A stretch of DNA of 64,000 nt, from positions 8,060,001-8,124,000 of the forward strand of contig QCXZ01000053.1 of assembly GCA_025024175.1 (NCBI GenBank). Reading direction: 5' to 3'. The stretch comes from Rhyzopertha dominica. Taxonomy: Eukaryota > Arthropoda > Insecta > Coleoptera > Bostrichidae. This document shows, in pieces, positions 13,101 to 24,720 of this stretch. Under the pieces are notes generated by a model. It was not told the DNA's origin. It did not search any database and saw only the letters and a program-made list of their open reading frames with translations. Numbering within the stretch: position 1 is the stretch's first letter; each line of letters begins with the position of its first letter. The translations under genes were made by a program, and so were the position numbers.

Positions 13101-14335
13101 TAAACTTTATAAGATATATTCTATTCATGCAAAATCTGTGATAACAAGTACGTGTATATATTATATATTATAGGATTTTTAATTTTATTTATATGATACA
13201 TTTCCAAAAATAACCTTTTATTATAATTTTTCTCAATTTCCAAAATATTTACATTGTCCCAACAGAATACAATTTTGTGATGTAATGTAAGTATGTTCTT
13301 TAGGTTAAAGCTATTATAAAAGTATTGCAAGCAATATTTAAAGGTTTAATTAATTTTATTGACATTCTCTATAAAACAGCGCCCGACACTTATTTCATCT
13401 ATTACTACATTGTTTCTAGTAATGTAGTAGTGAATATAATATACTATACAAAATAATACTCGTAATCATGTAGCGAATAAAATTTTATTTTATAGGTACA
13501 TTATTTTTTTCTATTTTCGATTCTTAATTAAGTCTGAACATTAAACTTCCGACTCCACAACTGTTAATAAATAACATAATGTAACCTTAAAAGAACTAAA
13601 TCTCTAACAGTTGATAAAACCACCGTCTTACAGTAACAAATACTTACCTTAATGGTTTCTGATACCGTCTGAATCCTATTATTAGTACACAAACTTTCAA
13701 ATTCAAATTGTTATATCTTATATATATTATATGTGACATGACGTATAGCTCTTATATCTAACACTTTGCGATCGGTTGCTGCACAGGTAGGACTCGTATC
13801 AATTTGATGCATTTCAGATAAGTATTTGCTCGTAGGCCTACATGGCACACATTTATTATTGCAAACTTAAATGAGTGTTTAGTTCTGAAACCCGTTATCA
13901 CTAAAACCAAATTAGCATCACAGTATGCAATAAATTAGTATTTTACGTCTAGTTCTGCCGTTTTTTCGTAGAAAAACTTAACGTAATGCTTCAGTTATCT
14001 TAGTGGTTTGCACTTTTGGGACGGATATAATTGTAGTAATTTTCCGTATTTTCGGGAAATGTTACACTTGGTGTCTACTAAAGTTTGTTTAGTTATCCCA
14101 ACCTCGATGTTCGCTGATAGTTTTACTTGTTTAGAGTATTCTGTGAAGGTGTTTCTTTGGATGTGGGAACCTCCTTGCTAATAATTTCCTTAATGCTGTT
14201 TTAAAATTATCAACAATAATCTTATTACAAAAAAGATATCTTTAAATGCCACAGAAGTCGTTGTACATTCATATTTACTATTTAGTAGCAGTTGTGTCGA
14301 CGTTTTCAACAATTTATTACTACGAAATGCAATTA
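10137..14335. other. AT-rich DNA, proposed first part of intron 1
   Basis: It begins with the splice donor and about 130 bp of moderate GC content, then becomes AT-rich. No exon with a domain and no transposon terminus is recognised. Small palindromes occur, for example AATATCTAATA / TATTAGATATT near 11.02-11.05 kb and an ACTACATT / AATGTAGT pair near 13.4 kb. They are typical of AT-rich DNA. Confidence 0.4.
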
Positions 14336-15220
14336 AAAGCCGCTGCAAATTGAATCAATACTTCCATATTCAATTTTCAAAATGACATTTACGCTTTTAT
14401 TTTTTATACTATACGATTAGTAATCCGTTTTTGAGCATTTTTTCTCTCTACACATTTTTTCTAAGACAAACCGTCCTCGTGATATTAGCAAAAATATACA
14501 AATTTTAAAATCGGTTTTTTCCAAATAACTCGATAATTATTAACTTAACAAAAAAATTACAAGAGCGCTTTCTGATCAGAAATGTGATTTTCTATATAAT
14601 ACCAAAATTTAAAAAAAATCGTACGAGCAGAGTCCAAAATAGGTTTTTTTGGAAATATTTCGATAATGTCAAAATTTTGGATAAATTTTCTGACACTTTT
14701 TGTGAGAAATTTTATTTTCTATCTGATGGCATTTTCATTTTTTGAATATATGAAATATATTCGGAGATATTTATGAAAAACCGTTTTCTTTAAGTGACAC
14801 TTTTTTGCTAATATCTTCTAAACAGTATGCTGTACAGAAAATTTATAAGAACTAATAATACTCGCAGTTATACTACTAATCACATACTAAAAAGAAAAAA
14901 ATATAAAAAAAAAATAAAAATTTACAAAAAGGGTAGTTACCCCCCAATTTCGCCCCCTTCCCGATACCCTACTTACCCCACAAACAATAGATTGCTTTGG
15001 GTAGTTGAGATTTATACATTTGCCAAATTTCAAGTTCATATATTAAGTCTCGAAAGTTATCGTGTCCACAAGCAATACCACACACACAGACAAGAAATTT
15101 TTTTGCTCAAATTTTGTTTTTTTTTGCGTTTTCGACCATTTTAAAGCGAATGAGCAAATAAAAATTTTTGAAAATTTTTTTCGCGATACAATACTTTCCA
15201 TCCGTTGGATGTGGAAGTAA
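14336..15220 (+). repeat. ACTTCCACATCCAA-family element, copy 2 (longest)
   Basis: The left end ACTTCCATATTCAA (14360) is a slightly decayed inverted copy of the right end TTGGATGTGGAAGT (15205-15218). The interior matches copies 1 and 3. Homology with copy 3 continues about 20 bp past the left terminus (GCTGCAAATTGAATCAAT), so the true outer boundary may lie there. It is non-coding: the 105-codon frame inside is AT-driven. Best described as a non-autonomous, MITE-like DNA element; superfamily unknown. Confidence 0.72.
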
Positions 15221-15840
15221 AAGTTAAGTTCTCTCCGTTATGTGGGATATGTGACGACTGGGACCATCTGGAGGCAACATTTATTCGAAAAATTTTCATA
15301 CCTTCCATTATCGCTATGCGTAACGTTTTTCTGAGAAACGCATTTCGCTCGCTCAGCTCGCAAATTCACATACATTTACCGGTAATAGAAAACAGCAGGG
15401 TACACCATCGAATACCTCGCAAACTGCATTTTCTCTGGCTCCTCTTTTTTCCACGCGTCCTCGTCGACAATACGACTCTAAATCAAGACGATGCAGAACC
15501 AGAGGACGTTACGCCGACCGGGGAAGAAGTGACTCGACATTCCTCGTCGTTTTTATCAAGGCTGTGTGGCAGAGACGACTTTTTAATGCGGTACCCCGAG
15601 CATGAACACTTTCTGCATGTCTGACCGAGCGTAAAATGATCTTTTCACTTTTTAAACGCGTGCATGNACGAAAATGGACCGCGAGCAAGAAACCACGCCA
15701 GGAAGATAATCGGTTATTCTTGCAGCTCGGTCGGAGATGAATTTCGTTTGTGGTCACTGGTTTTGAGTAAAAAGAATCGTGCGANCGGGGATTTTTTAAA
15801 GGGCAACGAACGTGCAGCATCTGCTCGTTAGGCTGATGAG
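15221..15840. other. Moderately GC-rich unique block with a 139-codon open frame
   Basis: A frame from 15205 to 15624 starts inside the repeat end and runs into unique sequence; an overlapping frame lies on the other strand. The peptide has mixed composition but no domain I recognise, and its first codons derive from the transposon. Ambiguous bases lie at about 15667 and 15785. It could be regulatory DNA, or an exon of an unrecognised gene. Confidence 0.3.
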
Positions 15841-15981
15841 TCTTCCACTCAAATTGTATCGTTTGCGTTTGTCACGTACCAACTTTTCAAAAAATCTTAT
15901 TTGATATCAGTGTTTTGTTTTCTTTGTCATCCTCAACACAAAAACATAGCTCGCAAATGAAACATATATTTTAAAAAAATC

Positions 15982-16386
15982 CAGTGGTTCTTCTTATATC
16001 ACTTGTACGGTTTTTGTGCTTTTGTTAGGTAATATTCTCCCAATATATTTTGTGGCCCAGTTGTTATGGGGTTTTCTATACCACAGTGTGTGATTTCTTT
16101 TGTATAGAAGGGAAACTGCAGGCGCCGATCCGATTGGTCGTCATTTAACTCATGCAGTTTTAAATTACTTAACAACAGAACATCGGGCTACATTGTGATT
16201 TAATACCATCAAATGTCTAGTAGATATGTCATGATTTTATCAACATTCAAGCAATATCGATCCACCTTCCGCAAATTTCTCAACTAATCTCTAACTGCGG
16301 ACCTAGTGATCTCAATATTCTTGCTTAAAAACTTGACATTTTTCTTCATAGGTTTGAAGTCTGTAAACCAAAACCAACCGTAATCA
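15982..16386. repeat. Dispersed repeat of unknown class, copy 1
   Basis: Clear direct-orientation homology with 50343-50813. Shared landmarks are TTCTTATATCACTTGTA, TATATTTTGTGG, CATCGGGCTACATTGTGATT and TTCCGCAAATTT. It lies immediately upstream of the LINE coding relic, so it might be an eroded upstream part of the same retroelement, but I see no endonuclease motif in it. No terminal repeats are visible. Confidence 0.65.
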
Positions 16387-16439
16387 TTTATATTCTTCAT
16401 TCATTGTATTAAAAATAATAATGACGTCAAAAACAAAAT

Positions 16440-16630
16440 TCACTTATATTTGATCCAAAATTAGTGTTTTATTACTTTACTGCGCAATTTAAGCATTGGT
16501 ACTAACAAAGTCAGATCTGAACTTCCTTCTAATCTCCCAAATAGCAATTCCATTAATGCATATTTCTCACAGTATTTTCAATCAAATAATGTTATCCCTA
16601 ATCATAGAATGCAATATTATTAGAATGCTC
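16440..16630 (+). pseudogene. LINE ORF2 relic, part upstream of the hAT insertion
   Basis: Reading LPSNLPNSNSINAYFSQYFQ and flanking residues matches the linker region just before the reverse-transcriptase domain of CR1/Jockey-type non-LTR retrotransposons. At least one frameshift (near 16480) and one stop (near 16620) show decay. The reading continues in frame on the far side of the hAT element once that element and one 8-bp target copy are removed, which proves the two pieces were one ORF. Confidence 0.72.
16623..16630. repeat. 8-bp target site duplication, left copy (GAATGCTC)
   Basis: GAATGCTC directly precedes the element and is repeated exactly at 17485-17492. An 8-bp duplication is diagnostic of hAT-superfamily insertion. 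Confidence 0.9.
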
Positions 16631-17484
16631 TAGGGATGGGCAATCAACATCGATGATCTTTCAACATCGATGCTTTGTGCGTGAACATCGATGTTTTTAA
16701 CATCGTTATTCTACTTACGATGTTTTTGTACCAACATCGATGTTACTGCAATACATCGAAACATCGACGTTACTGCAATACATCGAAACATCGACAAAGA
16801 TCAAATGATCAAATACGAAATTTCCAGTGAACTCTTCTAATGATATTTCTAATAATTCGGCTAGTGTAGTGATGGGCTCGAGCGCCCGACGTCAGTAGCG
16901 CAAGCTACTACTTTTTATTACCAACCAGGGAGCTGCTTCGCATTGTAATAATTCCTCTCGCATCCTTCCGCGCATTTTTCAGTATTTACTTGCGTCTTTT
17001 GTTATCCTGCTGGACTAACTACTAACAGGAACAGATGATTCCCCGATATTCCAAATTTTTGCACCTTCATATTTATAATAATAAAGGTGAAAGTGCAAGT
17101 GGCTATTGCATAGTGTTTGGACAAAACCTTGCTAAAAACTCATACAAAAGACTGAAAACAATAATAATTATTTTTCTATAACAAAATAATCAATTTGTCC
17201 CCATTCATAACAATCTGGAANTTAACATAATTATATTGGCATGTACTTAATCGTGCTAAAAACTTCAAAATTTTGAAAGTATTACTCCCCTATTTTCAGA
17301 AAAACAGTAATAACATCCAAATAATTAGACTGAACGTAAGTATTCATTTTAGCCATTAAAAAAAATTAACGATGTTTTAAATCATCGATGTATTTGTTTC
17401 GATGATTTTACTAACATCGATGATAGTCGGCGATGTTTACATCGATGTCAGCATCGATGTTTTTTTGCCGGGTGCCCATGCCTA
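16631..17484. mobile_element. Non-autonomous hAT element (854 bp) inserted in a LINE
   Basis: Termini TAGGGATGGGCA and, inverted, TAGGCATGGGCA match at 11 of 12 positions, and a perfect 8-bp duplication GAATGCTC flanks them. Both subterminal regions carry the self-complementary octamer CATCGATG, four perfect copies on the left (16648-16745) and four on the right (17380-17462), plus partial copies. On the left a 27-bp unit containing TACTGCAATACATCGAAACA is tandemly doubled (about 16743-16796). Subterminal repeats of this kind are known hAT transposase-binding sites. The interior has no transposase frame, so a related autonomous element elsewhere must have mobilised it. One N at 17221. Confidence 0.9.
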
Positions 17485-17492
17485 GAATGCTC
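17485..17492. repeat. 8-bp target site duplication, right copy (GAATGCTC)
   Basis: Exact copy of the left duplication, abutting the right terminus of the hAT element. It also forms the first bases of the resumed LINE reading frame. Confidence 0.9.
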
Positions 17493-18330
17493 GATTCCCA
17501 TCCCTACAAGAATTTTCCTTGAGAATAGTTACTTTAGAAGAGGTACACTCCGCACTCTTTAACTCCAAAAAAGATAATTGTGCCACAGACAACATCTCAT
17601 TGTAAATGTTGCGCTTATATAGTCCCATTATCGATTTATACCTATTACACATCTTCAATTCTTGTATCGAAAAAGCTTATTTCCCCACAATGTAGAAGAA
17701 GGCCATCGCAATACCTTTACCTAAAAAGTCTAACCCCGAAAACTTTTCGGATTTACGTTTGATTAGCATCTTACCTGCAGCTTCAACACTGTTTGAATCT
17801 CTAGTCTGCGAATAGATATCTGACTTTGTCTTTTCTAGAAAAATCATTCCCGATGCTCAGTGCGGATTCAGACGTGGTCGGAGCACTTCTACTGCACTTC
17901 AGTCATGGATGATCTCATTTCAGCCTATGATAAAGGTTTAGTGAGTGCTTTGGTTTTGCTCGATTTTTCAAAAGCGTTCGATACCATCAATCATGGTCTG
18001 TAATGCGCAATACTAAAGTCTTATGGTTTCACCAGTTTGTCTGTACAGTTTATTAGATCTTATTTGAGCGATAGAATTCAAGTGGTAAAATATAAAGATA
18101 GTGCCTCCTCTGAATTGTCGGTTAGATCTGGTGTTCTTCAAGGCTCCATATTAGGACCTCTGCTTTTCATAATCTATACGTCTGATATAGTGAACTCAGT
18201 TCTTAAATTGTAGAGGAATAGCTTACGCCGACGATACACAGTTGTATTTTTGTTTCGATAAGCATGATTTCGCAAGGGCTGGCAAAAAAATTGCTCACAA
18301 TCTTTTAAATAACTCAACACCATTCAGTAA
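17493..18330 (+). pseudogene. LINE reverse transcriptase relic (CR1/Jockey type)
   Basis: In order I read: an N-terminal motif KKAIAIPLPKKSNP (17.7 kb), an ISILPAAS segment, QCGFRRGRST (17858), LLDFSKAFDTINH (about 17956-17994), GVLQGSILGPLLFIIY (about 18130-18177) and the catalytic AYADDTQLYF box (18221-18250). These are the successive palm and finger motifs of a non-LTR reverse transcriptase. The copy is dead: in-frame stops near 17605, 17693, 17807 and 18001, a frameshift near 17905 and another near 18212. The 5' end is continuous with the piece before the hAT insertion; the 3' end fades after 18.33 kb. Exact clade is uncertain. Confidence 0.88.
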
Positions 18331-20399
18331 TTCAAATTTATTTGATGCTTGGTTATTTATTGTTTACTTTTTCTTGCAATGTAAACAAATACAGCTTTCT
18401 CTACACAGCCTACACATTTTGCGTTTAGGCTTTTTTAAATATCTTCAAACATTGGAAGTTGCAAAGTTGGAAGCATTAGTTGATTTTTAGCGATTTAGTA
18501 AAAAATATTTTATGCATACTGCTAGTATCTTTACGGGATTTAAAGACCTAATGCGAGTCCTAGAACTTTTCTGTTTATCCCAGAAACTATTACTTTCAAT
18601 AGTTGGTGAGTAAATAATTATTATAACATAATTAATATGTATACACCGTCTTAATCTACAAGAACTATTGAAAATGACCACCATCAGTTGAGTCATTATC
18701 TGCCGAGCTCCTCCAAAACTACCAATAGTTTCTTTTTTCTTAAACTAATGACTTCAGATGGCCTTAGGAGATTTAATTTCGGAGATCGAGTAAACTCTTC
18801 AAGTGAGGGCCACCTAAAGAACTAGACCAATCTCACCTGTAAAAAATACCGGTCCAATTAGCCGGTCAACTATAATTTCGAACAAAAATGGTGAACATTT
18901 CTTATTTGTATGAACTGGGTGAAGTTTCTGGGCTGTTGTACATTGTTCTTCGCTGTTATGTCGCATACGTTTCGCAACTCGTAGCTGCTGGCATCTTCAG
19001 TGTGCTTCATGCGGCTGACTGGAAATGTTATGAGCTATGAGACCAAGGCGCAACAGCCAGTTCACCGGCCGTGAAGAATTTATTTAAATTTCTTGAGAGA
19101 TTTGCATCATTAGTAAAAAAAAANATGGGCTGTCTTTCAGCGATTTAAATCACTGTGTGCATGTGGTATGTTATATGTTTTAGTAGAATTACCTGGAAAA
19201 TTTTAACCAATTGGCATTAAATGCATTCATGATAAAGAATAAAGAGAGTGTTTCGCATCTGGTTGTATCCAAGAAAATTGAGAAAACGAACCTGGACCGG
19301 AAGAATCAAAATCTGCAATACGAGAACTTATTGTTCGAGAAAAAGCGATTTTCTAAAAATCATTTACAATAACGGGTTTGATCAGTATTATTAAAAATAT
19401 GATATGCTGTGTGTCCTGTTTGAAGCAGTTAACACCAATGCAACATTTGAAGCTTATTTTGAACATTATCCTGGAAGACAATCAAGTAAAGTGATGCTTA
19501 TAAAAATAAACCAAAACCTTGTCAATTATAGGCTCTCTAAAAGTATAAGTACATAGATTTAGGCCTTATAAAACACGAAAGCAATAAGATCTTCTATTTA
19601 CAGATTTTGGTCGTAGATTGTAGTGCGGTGCAACTGGTATTTAGGAAAAACCGCGATCCTCTCCTATTTTAACAATATTTTTACAGTCGCTTTGTAATCG
19701 CAACAAAATACCGATTGATACACTAATATTTTTATTCCGACAAAAGCAGCAGATAACATTTAAAAGCCCATAATCCTTTAAATAATGTGAAGCAATACAG
19801 ACGCAGTACTCATGATTGACCTAGTTCATCAGTCCGCAAGATCGATGTCTGTTAATGTTGTTGTATTGCAACACCACAAAAATCGAGTGGCTATTTAGTT
19901 TTCGAGTGGTCTATTAAAGGTCGCTTTTCTATTTTGAGCAAAACATAAACTATTTTCTTGTTGGGCACGAAATAATTACTTCTGGTTACCTTGAGTACTA
20001 TGTATTTTATCCTGATGGACTTTAGATTAACTCGGTGCATTGTCATCAAGTCTCGTCATCTTCATGGTTGCATTTGTCATGCTTTGAATGGCAATTTGAA
20101 TATTATACCATGCAAAGCAACTTCCTTTTTGTTCACTAAATGAGTTGCGACTATTTTCCTACTTGACTTTTAGATTCGAATCCTACGCTTCCGAAAATGT
20201 ATCGACGCCCTCAATTTCTGGTTTAGAGTTACACCATATTTAAACTATTTTATCTCGGCCATTATTTATTTATTGCCATATTTTGTTGCGTGGTAAATCC
20301 ATCCAAATGGCCCTGTATCATTTTACAATTTAAGATAAGACGGAATTTTAAGTACGTGTACCGCTAAAATTCTAATTGTCATAATTTATTTACGCAACG
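18331..20399. other. AT-rich DNA with a possible retroelement tail
   Basis: Around 18.9-19.0 kb, CGTTTCGCAACTCGTAGCTG followed by CTGGCATCTTCAGTGTGC resembles the GAAGATG...GAAACG sequences common at ends of Penelope-like and other arthropod retroelements, read on the minus strand. No coding domain supports it. The rest shows nothing recognised. One N at 19124. Confidence 0.3.
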
Positions 20400-20640
20400 C
20401 TCGATTCCCAAGCCCTATAACGAGGTTTTCGTTTGTAAATATTTACGGTCTGGGAAGTGGGATACAATGCGATAGCGATGAACGATACAAGTTTTGCTTA
20501 TCGAACGGTCGCGTATATCTGTGAGAAAACACGATAACGCTCTCGAGGCGTGTAACTTTACGGAGTATAAAGTACGTAGGAAGGAGGCAATAGAGGAACG
20601 GTTAAAATTCGTTTGGTAAATAGAACAGCGGTTTTAGGAT
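20400..20640. other. GC-richer unique island, candidate regulatory DNA
   Basis: A roughly 240-bp CpG-containing stretch in AT-rich DNA, without open frames or repeat features. Inference only: possible cis-regulatory element. Confidence 0.25.
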
Positions 20641-21808
20641 TTACACACATCATTTATAAACTGTGCGTGTAAGTTAAGAAAAACACGGAAATAGGGAGAT
20701 ACGAGCATTTGTTTACCAAAGCTAAAGTCGCATGTTTATAAGCTCAGATACTGTAAGGATATGTTAAAGATCATATTTTGACAACATACATGGCTATAAA
20801 TTTATTATTTTTCTATGCAGGTAGTAATATGCCAGGTTAATAATGATGAATGACACGAAATAATATGTTATTATAATGATTTGAATGGATAGAGTTCTTT
20901 TATCTCTACATTTCAAAATTATTGTTAAAATATACACGATATCCCATATACCATACATAAAACATATCAAAGTTGTGTTTTTTTTAAATTAAATGCGCTA
21001 CGTATTATATCATTTTTTTAATTCTGCAATCAAAATAAAGGTTAGCTTTCCCTAAACATAGCCGTTTTCAAAATAACTCATATTTTGTGAAATTTTGCTC
21101 AAAATTCAAAACTGAATGGTTGATTGGAAAACCCTGGATTTTGCAAATTTTATAAAATATCAATATTTATTAAATCACTTCCGACATTTTGACAATTTTG
21201 ACAACTCTTGTCACTTATTTCTAATCGGTTATTAATATTTAATAGTATTTGTTTGCAAAACGTACTTTTAATTGTAACCGTAGTTAATAATTTCTAATAG
21301 TTGGAGCTAGCACAATGAGAGTTTATTTCAAGAGAAGAACAATTTGATATATTTGTTATTATAGAGTTGGAAAAATTGTTTGTGTTTCGAAGGGGACCGT
21401 CCCCAGTACGAGTATGTGTAAATAATACTAATAATCAAGTATACCTGATACCTAGCTTTTATATTTTTATTTAAATTTAATAAGTTATTTCGGTTCAAAT
21501 TTTTCAAATACATTATCTATGTTAGCAAACCTTCAGCGTAAGCGCGCGAAGCTAACAATCTTGCAAACACTCTTCTGTGCTAATAAACATAACAAATTAT
21601 TCTTCTTTTAAAAAAATAACTAACATTGTACTAGAACCAAATAATAAAAACTCTTAACTAAAATTACATTTAAAGTATTTTTGCAAACAAATACTTTTAA
21701 TGATCGATTAAAAATAGGTGACAAGATTGTCAAAAGTGTGAAAATGTCATAGGTCTGTTGATAAATATCAATATTCGATAAAAACAGTATAGTGAAAATC
21801 TGCATTTT
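20641..21808. other. AT-rich DNA, nothing recognised
   Basis: Only short low-complexity frames on either strand. No transposon ends or RNA genes seen. Confidence 0.5.
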
Positions 21809-22367
21809 ACTTCCACATCCAACGGATGGGAAGATTTGTATCGCGAAAAAAATTTAAAATGGTCGAAAACGCAAAAAAAACAAAATTTGAGCAAAAACAA
21901 ATTTCTTTTCTGTGTGTCTGTGGTATTGTTTGTGGACACGATAACTTTCCAAAGACTTAATATATGAACTTGAATTTTGGTACACGTATAAATTTCAACT
22001 ACCCAAAGCGACCTATTGTTTGTGGGGTAAGTAGAGTATCGGGAAGCGGGCGAAATTGGGGGGTAACTACCCTTTTTGCAAATTTTTATTTTTTCATATT
22101 TTTTTCGTTTTAGTATGCCATTAGTAGTGTAACTGCGAAGGAAGCGCTTTGTTAAATTAATAATTTTCGAGTTATTTGGAGAAAAACGATTTTTAAAATG
22201 TATATATTTTTGCTAATGTCATGAGGACTGTTTGTCTTAGAAAAAATGTGTAGAGAGAAAAAGTGCTCAAAACCTGATTACTAATCGTATAGTATAAAAA
22301 ATAAAAACGTAAATGTCATTTTGACAATTGGATGTGGAAGTATTGATTCAATTTGCAGCGGTTTTTT
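21809..22367 (-). repeat. ACTTCCACATCCAA-family element, copy 3 (inverted)
   Basis: Perfect 14-bp terminal inverted repeats ACTTCCACATCCAA (21809-21822) and TTGGATGTGGAAGT (22328-22341) bound a 533-bp element that is the reverse complement of copy 2. It lacks an internal segment present in copy 2 (about 14555-14850). Homology with copy 2 extends beyond the right terminus through ATTGATTCAATTTGCAGCGG. Non-coding. Confidence 0.78.
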
Positions 22368-24369
22368 ACTAAAATATATAGAGATAGATATATTATAAAA
22401 CATAAGTTTTCGANAGACAAATAAATGTTACANCTGTTTTAATTAAAAATAAATCCATTCAAATTTAACAAGTTTTTACCTTTTAAATGGTGTAACCATN
22501 TAGCTTCTAATTTTGAGCACCCTCTCTAAATTTTACACCCTTTAACAATTATAAAAGAAGACTTAATCAACTTATGATACTAAATTGTAAATTTGACGTA
22601 AACCTTACATTTTTACGCCCTGTATATTTTGACAATAATTTAAAAAAGTACCCCTAATAGAACTATCTACTCGACTATCCATCCCACTCGTTAAAATTTG
22701 TGAAAACTGAATAGTTTAGCCTTAATATTTCGTGTCGTTCATCGTGAATAACGCGGTGTATATCGAAATTCAAATATATTTTTTTTGTAGAAAATTCGGA
22801 TTCTTCCATTAGTATTTTAAGTAGCGGCCTTTCTTTGCTTTAAAAATGTATTCTGCGTAACCTAAATTTTAGATATGAGGCCACCAATTCTAATTTTAAT
22901 GACAACCTTAGTTTTGCATTTTCCATCTTTAGAATGCATTTTAAATTTTTATTCCTTACTATTTGTGGGAAATGTCAACTTTGTTGTCAAGTTTGTAGTG
23001 TGTAGAAAAAGAAAATATATCTAGTTATTGAAGTTATTCACGGTATTCCGTCTCATATCTTTTTGTAACAGGTAATATGTTTATTGCACCAAACAAGTTT
23101 GAAAGTTTCTTATCCTCACACCATTGTTTAAATTTTAATAAAAGGATTGAATCTATCTTGAAGTATAGCTTTATTGTGCTGTAAAGTACATAAATAAATT
23201 ACCAAGTGCTTCAGTTTTGCTCTAGTTTATTACAAATCGCTTTATCAACTTGTTAAAAAACAATTTTTCTAATTGTGGTCGTTTTGATTGGTTTTTTATG
23301 CTAAATAACATAATAATGGTTGAATTTCTTAGATAATAAGCATTAGAATAAACTGCTCAGTCTCAAAGGTTTGAAAATGAAGCCCATATAATTTTTTTTC
23401 TCTATTTTTGCAAATAACCCTTATTTTGATTTTTACTTATCGTTACTGTATCGATATTCTGCATATTGAAGTGAAGGAACGTTACACTAGCCATCCTCAG
23501 TGTCACAGAACTCTTAAGGCTGGTTAGTTTAATGAACTATTTTCTGACTACAAATTAAGAAAAAAGTAGGCTACCCCAAGTAGAAGTAAAGCACCACACA
23601 TCGGAGCAAAAGTTTGCAACTTCTCGAATAAACTCTGAAACTTTTAATTACGTGCAAGTTTACAGTTGTTGGCAGTTTTGTAAATTTCCAGTCGGGAGAA
23701 TGTTATCTAAATTTGCAGAAAATCATTTTCTAGCCAGAATTTAAGATGCTTATTTTTTCAGTAAAACTGGGTTTTATAAACATTATATTCAGCGCAGGGT
23801 AAATAGAAACACTGAATTACTAAAAAGACACGTAGTTGTGATGAGAAGTGCAGTAGATAACTTGTAGGATGTAGATAATATTGCAAGTCAATGGAAGGTG
23901 ACCCAGATTTGGATTGCCAGTCTTTAATATCGAATTTCTTTGCGTAGTGCTGGATGCTAACAAAATTTTGAAGCAAGAGAGTTCTAGCTAATATTTTGAT
24001 GCAGTAGATCAAACTTAATCATAGGTTTGCTGCTTCTTAATCTGTACTTGTTTTGTACGATGTGACCAAATGATCTTTTTTCTGCTTGTTATGTGTTGGC
24101 CATTATTTACAAAACTTTTGTACAATGCAGTATCTATTAACAGGCTCATAACGTTATTTTTTGCAGATTTTTTATAATACATTAATTACTGCTGTTCTGC
24201 GAAAACATCATGGGTAATTGTGTTCAAAGAATTATTCGGCAATAAACTTATCCAGACCTCTTTTAATTGTTCACCTTCGCAAGACATTATATTGAATTAA
24301 CCAGAAACCACCATTTCTCGATCTAAACCAAATTAACCATGACGTGCATTGTATATCCTTTTCCATTAA
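22368..24369. other. AT-rich DNA, nothing recognised
   Basis: No supported gene. Ambiguous bases at about 22414, 22433 and 22500. Short frames lack domains. Confidence 0.5.
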
Positions 24370-24720
24370 ATCCCATTGTGTTTCCACGGTCCGGATTTTT
24401 TTCTTTCGTTTCCCCGTAATCGCCGGCAACCGCATTCAATTTTTAATTAGACGTCAGGTCTGCAGGAGCCTCGAATGATTTGTACGTACCCCGTAGCGCC
24501 TTCACAGATCAACGACGGGACGCGGAGGGGGCAGACCGTTCTTCGCCAGAACAAATTACTTTTGACGTCGCACCAAAAAGCTGGCGTGTTAAAAAATAAA
24601 ATGAGCGTATGGGACGGGCGTCCCACCTTTGGAGATGATTAACAAGTGACATTTGTTAAAATGGCATCGCAGGGAAAGGTATACACTGTCACTGCGGCCG
24701 TTGGTAACTGTCACTTCTTT
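24370..24720. other. GC-rich unique island, candidate regulatory DNA
   Basis: CpG-rich block with homeodomain-type cores such as TAATTAG (about 24447), flanked by AT-rich sequence and lacking a coding frame. Inference: enhancer-like or conserved non-coding DNA. Confidence 0.3.

Noticed and set aside
15205..15624. 139-codon open frame as a gene
   Set aside because: Its start lies in the end of a repeat element, no family resemblance, and an antisense frame overlaps it.
17493..17507. Second hAT terminus next to the hAT element (GATTCCCATCCCTA)
   Set aside because: The resemblance to the inverted TAGGGATGGG end is chance: these bases read in frame as part of the interrupted LINE ORF.
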